DNA of 28,270 nucleotides from JBBITW01 sp037440525 (GTDB lineage Bacteria > Desulfobacterota > BSN033 > UBA1163): positions 1 through 28,270 of the forward strand of contig JBBITW010000024.1 in the NCBI GenBank assembly GCA_037440525.1, written 5' to 3'. Under the pieces are notes generated by a model. It was not told where the DNA came from. It ran no database searches and saw nothing but the letters and a program-made list of their open reading frames with translations. Numbering within the stretch: position 1 is the stretch's first letter; each line of letters begins with the position of its first letter. A program made the translations under genes and the position numbers. This document shows, piece after piece, positions 23,453-28,270 of this stretch.

Positions 23453-24310
23453 ATGATCCCTTATTTTGAATATAAGATTCCCGGTACTATTGATGAGGCC
23501 TTAAATCTGTTATCGGAGCAGAAGGGGAGGGCGAGGATTATTGCAGGAGGAACAGACCTTATAATAAGATTAAGAAATGGAGATGAAAATCCTGACACTC
23601 TCATCGATATTACAAGGATTGAGGAATTGAGAAGGATCGAAGAAAAGAACGGGATGATTTTCATAGGGGCCTCGGTAACCCATTCTGAGATTGCCTCTTC
23701 ATTACTTATAAAGAAATATGGGGCAATTCTCTCAGAGGCAACTTCTAAGATAGGCTCTCCTCAAATAAGAAATCTTGGAACTATAGGAGGAAATATTATA
23801 AATGCTTCACCTGCTGCCGATACAATTCCTCCTTTACTGGTTTTGGATGCAATGGGAAAGGTGGTTGCAGAGGAAGGGGAGAAGGATTACCCTATAGCTC
23901 ATTTGATTAAAGGCCCCTATAAAACTGCCTTAAGGCCATCTGAACTACTGGTCAGTATCCTTTTTAAGAAACTTCCCCTTGATGCAAAATGTTCGTTTAT
24001 TCGTCTTTCGAGGAGGGAGGGAATGTCCATTGCGAGAATGAGCATTGCAGTAGTGCTTCGAAGGCAAGGGGATAGGATCGTGGATGTCAGGATTGCAACA
24101 GGTTCAGTTACTCCCATACCTCAGAGGATGGAAGATGCTGAAAGATTTTTAATGGATAAATTGCCAGAGGATAGTATTTTAAGGGAGGCTTCAAAGAAGG
24201 TTTCAGAAGAGATGATTAGAAAGAGTGGGATAAGGCCATCCACTTCTTATAAGGCTCCGGTGGTTGAGGCCCTTTTTATAAGGGCTGTGAAAGAGGCTTA
24301 CGGGGAATAA
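23453..24310 (+). CDS. Molybdenum hydroxylase FAD-binding (medium) subunit, second copy
   Basis: A 285-residue CoxM/NdhF-like flavoprotein subunit. FAD motifs are AGGTDLIIRLR and GTIGGNIINASPAAD, and the C-terminal domain is the usual CO-dehydrogenase flavoprotein type. It lacks the extra Fe-S loop of hydroxybenzoyl-CoA reductase. It is clearly related to the 8502 gene but differs enough to be an old duplication or a separate acquisition. ATG 23453 follows the 2Fe-2S gene closely. With the enamidase next, the set resembles the nicotinate dehydrogenase FAD/FeS genes of E. barkeri, but without the catalytic subunits. Confidence 0.9.
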   Translation: MIPYFEYKIPGTIDEALNLLSEQKGRARIIAGGTDLIIRLRNGDENPDTLIDITRIEELRRIEEKNGMIFIGASVTHSEIASSLLIKKYGAILSEATSKIGSPQIRNLGTIGGNIINASPAADTIPPLLVLDAMGKVVAEEGEKDYPIAHLIKGPYKTALRPSELLVSILFKKLPLDAKCSFIRLSRREGMSIARMSIAVVLRRQGDRIVDVRIATGSVTPIPQRMEDAERFLMDKLPEDSILREASKKVSEEMIRKSGIRPSTSYKAPVVEALFIRAVKEAYGE

Positions 24311-24333
24311 ATATTAAACAGGAGGGAGAGGAT

Positions 24334-25497
24334 ATGAGCAGATTGATGATAAAAAATATTGGGACCCTGGTTTCTGGCGATATTAAGAATCCTGTTCTCG
24401 ATGGAGATACAATTTTGATTGAAGGAGGCATCATAAGGGCGATTGGTAAGGAAAAGGATCTCGAAATAAAAGGGATTGATGAAGTCATGGATGTTGGAGG
24501 AATGACAGTTACTCCAGGGCTTATCGATTCTCACTGCCATCCTGTCATCGGAGATTTTACCCCTCGGCAGAGGATGCTTGACTTCATAGATTCATGCCTC
24601 CATGGAGGAGTAACTACAATCATTTCAGCAGGAGAGTGTCATCTCCCTGGCAGGCCAAGAGATGCCTCTGGAACGAAGGCCCTGGCTATACTCGCGGCAA
24701 AGAGCTTTGCAAATTTAAGGCCTTCAGGAGTAAAGGTATTGGGAGGAGGCCTCATACTCGAGCCTGGATTACAGGAGAAGGATTTTGAGGAGTTGGCTCG
24801 GGAGGGTGTCAGGGTTGTAGGTGAGATAGGGCTTGGTGCGGTAAAGAGTCCAAAGGAAGCCAAACAGATGGTTGAATGGGCAAAGAAATACGGGATGGTA
24901 GTGATGATGCATACAGGTGGAACTTCTATACCTGGGAGCTCTACAGTTTCTGCTGAGGATGTAATAGCTACAGACCCTGATATTGTTTCTCATATTAATG
25001 GAGGACCTGTTGCCATATCCCCGGAAGAAGCAGAGAAGCTGGTTAGAAATACATCCCTTACACTGGAGATTGTCCACTGTGGGAATCAAAAGATGATTAT
25101 AGAGGTTATGAAGATCGTTAAGGAGGTAAATGGCTATCATCGGATTATAATTGGCAACGATGCCCCATCTGGAACAGGTGTTATCCCTCTTGGGATTCTA
25201 AGGGTTATTAACTTTCTTTCATCTTTATGTGGTATAAAGGCTGAGGAGGCCATTGCCATGGCTACAGGGAATACTGCAGTGGTTCATAAATTGAATCGAG
25301 GAGTAATTGCTATTGGGAAGGAAGCAGACCTGGTGGTGATGGATGCACCAATGGGCTCCATAGGGAAAAACGCCCTCTCTGCAATTGAAGCTGGAGATAT
25401 CCCAGGGATTGCAGGAGTTCTTATAGATGGTCAGATGAAGATCGGGATAAGCAGAAATACTCCTCCACCAAATAGAAAGATAGTGATTGGGAAATAA
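24334..25497 (+). CDS. ena: Enamidase (6-oxo-1,4,5,6-tetrahydronicotinate amidohydrolase)
   Basis: A 387-residue amidohydrolase-superfamily protein. As I recall the Eubacterium barkeri enamidase sequence, long stretches match: KNIGTLVSGDIKNPVL, MHTGGTSIPGSSTVSAEDV, HINGGPVAIS, GNDAPSGTGVIPLGILR and AGDIPGI...SRNTPP. Binuclear metal ligands are visible: H67 and H69 (HCH), E164 (GEIGLG), H193, H220, and the catalytic D276 (GNDAPSG). Enamidase hydrolyses 6-oxo-tetrahydronicotinate to 2-formylglutarate and ammonia, opening the pyridine-derived ring. Start ATG 24334 follows a GGAGGGAGAGG RBS. It is the clearest pathway marker in the window and adjoins the HNR-like gene, as expected for consecutive steps. 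Confidence 0.93.
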   Translation: MSRLMIKNIGTLVSGDIKNPVLDGDTILIEGGIIRAIGKEKDLEIKGIDEVMDVGGMTVTPGLIDSHCHPVIGDFTPRQRMLDFIDSCLHGGVTTIISAGECHLPGRPRDASGTKALAILAAKSFANLRPSGVKVLGGGLILEPGLQEKDFEELAREGVRVVGEIGLGAVKSPKEAKQMVEWAKKYGMVVMMHTGGTSIPGSSTVSAEDVIATDPDIVSHINGGPVAISPEEAEKLVRNTSLTLEIVHCGNQKMIIEVMKIVKEVNGYHRIIIGNDAPSGTGVIPLGILRVINFLSSLCGIKAEEAIAMATGNTAVVHKLNRGVIAIGKEADLVVMDAPMGSIGKNALSAIEAGDIPGIAGVLIDGQMKIGISRNTPPPNRKIVIGK

Positions 25498-25532
25498 TAA
25501 ATGGAAAATGGGAAATAATAAAGGAGTGAACT

Positions 25533-27047
25533 GTGATTGTAGATGTAGAATCCTGTATTGGATGTGCTCTATGTGTTGAGGTATGTCCTCTTCAGGCAAT
25601 TGAAATAACTCCTGAAAAAAAGGCTTCAATTTCAGATATCTGTGTAGATTGCCAAACCTGCACAAAGGTCTGTCCAAAAGATGCAATTTATCGAGAAAAG
25701 GAGCCTGATGAGGGTGTGAGATGTCCTTCGTGTCCGATCTCTTGTATAATTAAAAATGGAAATACAGGTGCATGTCAAAGATTCATAAACAGGGATGGAA
25801 ATCTGGTTAGAAACATTCCATTACAGTTTTTTGATGATGTAAGGGATATTGTCGGTGAAGATTATGAAGAGGCCATAAGAAGACCTCTCATAACAGGGAT
25901 AGGAGCAGGGACAACATATCCTGATACAAAACCTGCACCATTTATTGTTCAATCGAATATCAACGGAATAGATGTAGTTACAGTAGTTACAGAGGCACCT
26001 CTGAGTTATAGTGGTATAAAAGTTAAGATCGATACAGATATGAACATAGGTCGGGAAGGTTCTCCTATAATTTTTGGCAAAAAGAGGGTTGGTCATCTCT
26101 GCACAGAAGAGTATGGATCAAAAATCCTATCTCTTGGTGGAGTTAACCTGTTGACTGGCAAAGATGGTCTAACTGTATCAAAGCTCATAGTAGACATAGC
26201 CAATCGAAAGGAGGTTACACTTCTTGTGGAGGATGGTTCGAAGATGATCCTCCAGGTAGGTCGTGCTCCCATTATCGATGGTGAGGTGGGAAAGAGGATG
26301 AGGGTTGGTTGTGGCAGTGCATCCATGGGTCTCTTCGGAAGATATTACCTGGAGGCTGCTGATGAAGTGATTGTTTTGGATGCACATCTTATTGGACTTT
26401 TTACAGAACATGTGGCTGGAAAGGATTTGGGTGCAAAATATAGTGGAATCAAATTGAAGGCAAGAAAGTCTACACAGGGTCGATACTTTGGTGAACATGG
26501 TCGGGGTTGGGGAGGGACCCCTTTTGAAGATCCACTCGAGATTATAGAAGGATTCGATCCGGAGATTACAAAGCCTGGGATGACAGTCTTAATTACAGAA
26601 ACAACAGCCCAGAGGGCAGCCATGTTTCGCCTTGATGAAGATGGGAAATTTCGATCGATTGATTTGACTCCAGAAGCAAGAAGGGCAATTGAGATTATGG
26701 CTTCGAACTGTCAACCATCAAGGGTTTCAGCAATCTTTATAGGTGGTGCAGGAGGAAGTGCAAGGGCAGGTGTTACAAAAATTCCTGTAAAACTTAACCG
26801 GGCAATACATCAGAACAGGGCCCGACTTACTGTTGGAGGAGCCCCTACATTCATACTTCCTGGTGGGGGTATTACATTCATGGTAGATGTTGAGAAGGTG
26901 ATGGTAAGGGCATTTACTTATGTTCCCACACCCGCGCCTGTTGTGCCAATCGAATATACAATGAGGCTTGATGAATATCTGGAGATTGGAGGCCATAAAG
27001 ATTCCATCAGGAAATTAGATGATGTGCTGAAGGAGATAAAAGGGTAG
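25533..27047 (+). CDS. hnr: 6-hydroxynicotinate reductase-like Fe-S flavoprotein
   Basis: A 504-residue protein. The N-terminus carries two ferredoxin groups (C8, C11, C14, C18 and C37, C40, C43, C47) and a third four-Cys set (C64, C67, C71, C81). The remaining 400 residues have no common domain I can name, but the length and N-terminal ferredoxin layout match E. barkeri 6-hydroxynicotinate reductase. That enzyme uses reduced ferredoxin to convert 6-hydroxynicotinate to 6-oxo-tetrahydronicotinate, the enamidase substrate. The GTG start 25533 has AAAGGAG upstream. Position between enamidase and a UPF0280 gene supports the call. Substrate could be a close analogue. Confidence 0.85.
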   Translation: MIVDVESCIGCALCVEVCPLQAIEITPEKKASISDICVDCQTCTKVCPKDAIYREKEPDEGVRCPSCPISCIIKNGNTGACQRFINRDGNLVRNIPLQFFDDVRDIVGEDYEEAIRRPLITGIGAGTTYPDTKPAPFIVQSNINGIDVVTVVTEAPLSYSGIKVKIDTDMNIGREGSPIIFGKKRVGHLCTEEYGSKILSLGGVNLLTGKDGLTVSKLIVDIANRKEVTLLVEDGSKMILQVGRAPIIDGEVGKRMRVGCGSASMGLFGRYYLEAADEVIVLDAHLIGLFTEHVAGKDLGAKYSGIKLKARKSTQGRYFGEHGRGWGGTPFEDPLEIIEGFDPEITKPGMTVLITETTAQRAAMFRLDEDGKFRSIDLTPEARRAIEIMASNCQPSRVSAIFIGGAGGSARAGVTKIPVKLNRAIHQNRARLTVGGAPTFILPGGGITFMVDVEKVMVRAFTYVPTPAPVVPIEYTMRLDEYLEIGGHKDSIRKLDDVLKEIKG

Positions 27048-27058
27048 AATTAGAATAT

Positions 27059-27946
27059 ATGGAGGCAATGATTCCATTGGCTACTGATTTATTTAATTAC
27101 GATCCAATTCAGATTTTACCCAATGGAAAAGTCCTTTTAGATTATGGTCCCATGCATATATTTATTCATGTTTTTGAAGATGGAAGACCTCTTTTAAATT
27201 TAGCCCGAGAGGGGGCTTTATTTGCCATTAAATTACTTGAAGAATTGGCAGGATTTCTTCCTGTTATCAAAAATAAAGCGGAAAGGCTGGAAGCATTGGG
27301 AGATTATCCCGAGGTTGTGAGGAGAATGATTGAAGCCACAAAAAGGATGCAAGAGCCAGATCTTACACCTCTTTCGGCAGTTGCAGGGACGATCTCAGAA
27401 TTAGTAGCAGAAAATCTCTTCAAAAAGGGAGGGACCAAGATTATTATTGATAACGGTGGAGATATTGCTATTCGATTGAGAGAAGGTGAGGTTGCGAGAG
27501 TTGGCATAAAAACAGAGATCGATGCGATTAGCCCTTCATATCTTGTTACAATTGATTCAAAAATGGGAATCGAAGGAGTGGCAACGAGTGGCCTCGGTGG
27601 AAGGAGTTTTACAAAGGGGATTGCCTCTGCGGTTACAGTTCTTTCTGAAAGGGCATCTGTTGCTGATGCTTCGGCAACAGTTATTGGAAACCATACAAAT
27701 GTTGAAGACCCAAATATCATAAGATCTTTTGCAGAAGAGATATACCCTGATACAGACATTAAAGGTGAATTAGTGACACTAAAGGTAGGTAGATTGTCAA
27801 GGGAAAAGGTCGTGGAGGCATTGGAGAATGGCCTTTCTAAGGCCAAATCCATGTTTGAGAAGGGTTGGATAAGAGGTGCGCTAATTGCTATTAAAGAGGA
27901 GGTTATCTGGACAGATTCATTGAACCAATACCTAACAAAATTATAA
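27059..27946 (+). CDS. UPF0280 / ApbE-like protein
   Basis: A 295-residue protein of the UPF0280 family, related in fold to ApbE flavin transferases. Conserved parts are LDYGPMHIFI near the N-terminus, IDNGGDIAIRL in the middle (compare the GGD of ApbE) and ATSGLGGRSFTKGIASAV then ERASVADASATVIGNHTN. It has no signal peptide, so unlike classical ApbE it would act in the cytoplasm. It starts 11 bases after the HNR-like gene, with no strong RBS for ATG 27059. E. barkeri HNR is, as I recall, reported to hold covalently bound flavin, so a role in attaching flavin to the neighbouring reductase is attractive but unproven. Confidence 0.85.
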   Translation: MEAMIPLATDLFNYDPIQILPNGKVLLDYGPMHIFIHVFEDGRPLLNLAREGALFAIKLLEELAGFLPVIKNKAERLEALGDYPEVVRRMIEATKRMQEPDLTPLSAVAGTISELVAENLFKKGGTKIIIDNGGDIAIRLREGEVARVGIKTEIDAISPSYLVTIDSKMGIEGVATSGLGGRSFTKGIASAVTVLSERASVADASATVIGNHTNVEDPNIIRSFAEEIYPDTDIKGELVTLKVGRLSREKVVEALENGLSKAKSMFEKGWIRGALIAIKEEVIWTDSLNQYLTKL

Positions 27947-28014
27947 ATATTTGAATCATCTCTAAAAAAGTTGCTAAGATGATAGGGATTCAAGGGGTCA
28001 ATGATTCAAGGGGA

Positions 28015-28125
28015 ATGCTTAAGAGTTGCAAAGAGTTAAAAGTTTGGCAAAGGTCTGAACCCCTCACTTCGGTTGCGAGTCGTACCGACCTATCCCTCTC
28101 CCCACGCATTGGGGCTGTTTCGTAA
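28015..28125 (+). pseudogene. Four-helix-bundle (23S rRNA-IVP type) protein, truncated 5' remnant
   Basis: From ATG 28015 the first residues read MLKSCKELKVWQRS, which is the characteristic N-terminus of four-helix-bundle proteins found in 23S rRNA intervening sequences and as free genes (usually about 120 residues). The similarity stops near 28056. The frame then runs through the arm of the element at 28093-28259 and stops at 28123-28125. The remaining three helices are absent. This is a fragment cut off by the repeat, not a working gene. Confidence 0.55.
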
Positions 28126-28259
28126 TGAGGTATATGCCATGTTTGTCATTCCGAGCGAAGCGAGGAATCTATATAATTCAAACCCTTATAAAACATAGAT
28201 TCTTCGGCTAAAGCATCAGAATGACATTACGACACAGCCTCATTGGGGAGAGGGGAGGG
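28093..28259. repeat. Inverted-repeat element, family 1, copy 2 (reverse orientation)
   Basis: About 167 bases. Inner terminal repeats are GGCTGTTTCGTAATG (28113-28127) and CATTACGACACAGCCT (28225-28240); outer arms CCCTCTCCCC (28094-28103) and GGGGAGAGGG (28245-28254) extend the inverted repeat. The interior matches copy 1 (22679-22890) on the opposite strand, including ATTCCGAGCGAAGCGAGGAA. It fills most of the gene-free end of the window (27947-28270); the first part of that stretch holds only a weak hairpin without a T-run and the fragment at 28015. Confidence 0.8.
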
Positions 28260-28270
28260 TGAGGCGGCTC

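Noticed and set aside
24334..25497. Dihydroorotase, hydantoinase or imidazolonepropionase
   Set aside because: All share the amidohydrolase fold, but the specific motifs HTGGTSIPGSSTV and GNDAPSGTGVIPLGILR match enamidase.
27953..27992. Rho-independent terminator after the UPF0280 gene
   Set aside because: ATCATCT and AGATGAT can pair, but the stem is short and AT-rich, with no following T-run.
27304..27993. Long minus-strand open frame (229 codons)
   Set aside because: It lies opposite the UPF0280 gene, whose protein has clear family motifs. The minus-strand translation shows no recognisable domain and no plausible RBS context.

Overview
The window reads as a catabolic gene island from a strictly anaerobic bacterium with moderately low GC. 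Evidence for this lifestyle is three different Mo/W-pterin enzyme families, a tungsten-type aldehyde oxidoreductase with polyferredoxin and flavoprotein partners, a UbiD decarboxylase and a flavin/Fe-S ring reductase. Content of this kind is common in Desulfobacterota and in syntrophic or fermentative anaerobes. That placement is an inference; there is no rRNA or other phylogenetic marker here. From about 1.06 kb to 27.95 kb every convincing gene is on the + strand, with short gaps or overlaps.

Layout. (1) 1-577, minus strand: a damaged MntA/HepT-type toxin-antitoxin remnant. (2) 1008-3664: an FCD-type GntR regulator with a promoter/operator over its own start, overlapping a DMSO-reductase-superfamily molybdopterin oxidoreductase. 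(3) 3799-8484: a branched-chain-amino-acid-type ABC importer (binding protein, two permeases, two ATPases) whose second permease gene is frameshifted. (4) 8502-13795: a xanthine-dehydrogenase-family molybdenum hydroxylase (FAD, 2Fe-2S and Mo subunits), with a UbiD-type decarboxylase and a small zinc-ribbon protein between the 2Fe-2S and Mo subunits. (5) 14036-17721: aldehyde:ferredoxin oxidoreductase with FAD and four-cluster ferredoxin partners. (6) 17808-20709: a TRAP transporter for an organic acid. (7) 20792-22276: a methylmalonate-semialdehyde-dehydrogenase-like enzyme, then a truncated amidinotransferase-fold gene. (8) 22965-27946: a second 2Fe-2S/FAD subunit pair without a Mo subunit, an enamidase, a 6-hydroxynicotinate-reductase-type flavoprotein and a UPF0280/ApbE-like protein.

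The enamidase is the key identification: it closely resembles the Eubacterium barkeri enzyme of nicotinate fermentation, and its neighbour has the architecture of 6-hydroxynicotinate reductase. The island is therefore best read as an anaerobic route for nicotinate or a related pyridine carboxylate: uptake (TRAP/ABC), ring hydroxylation (Mo hydroxylase), possibly removal of a second carboxylate (UbiD), ring reduction (HNR) and ring opening to 2-formylglutarate (enamidase). The coenzyme-B12 mutase branch known from Clostridia is not visible here. Instead the window has two aldehyde-oxidising systems, and an MMSDH-type enzyme acting on 2-formylglutarate would give glutaryl-CoA directly. This route is a hypothesis.

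Two families of short inverted-repeat elements occupy the intergenic spaces. Two inverted copies of one family bracket the enamidase/HNR block, and each copy sits where a flanking gene is cut off, which suggests rearrangement or acquisition of this block.
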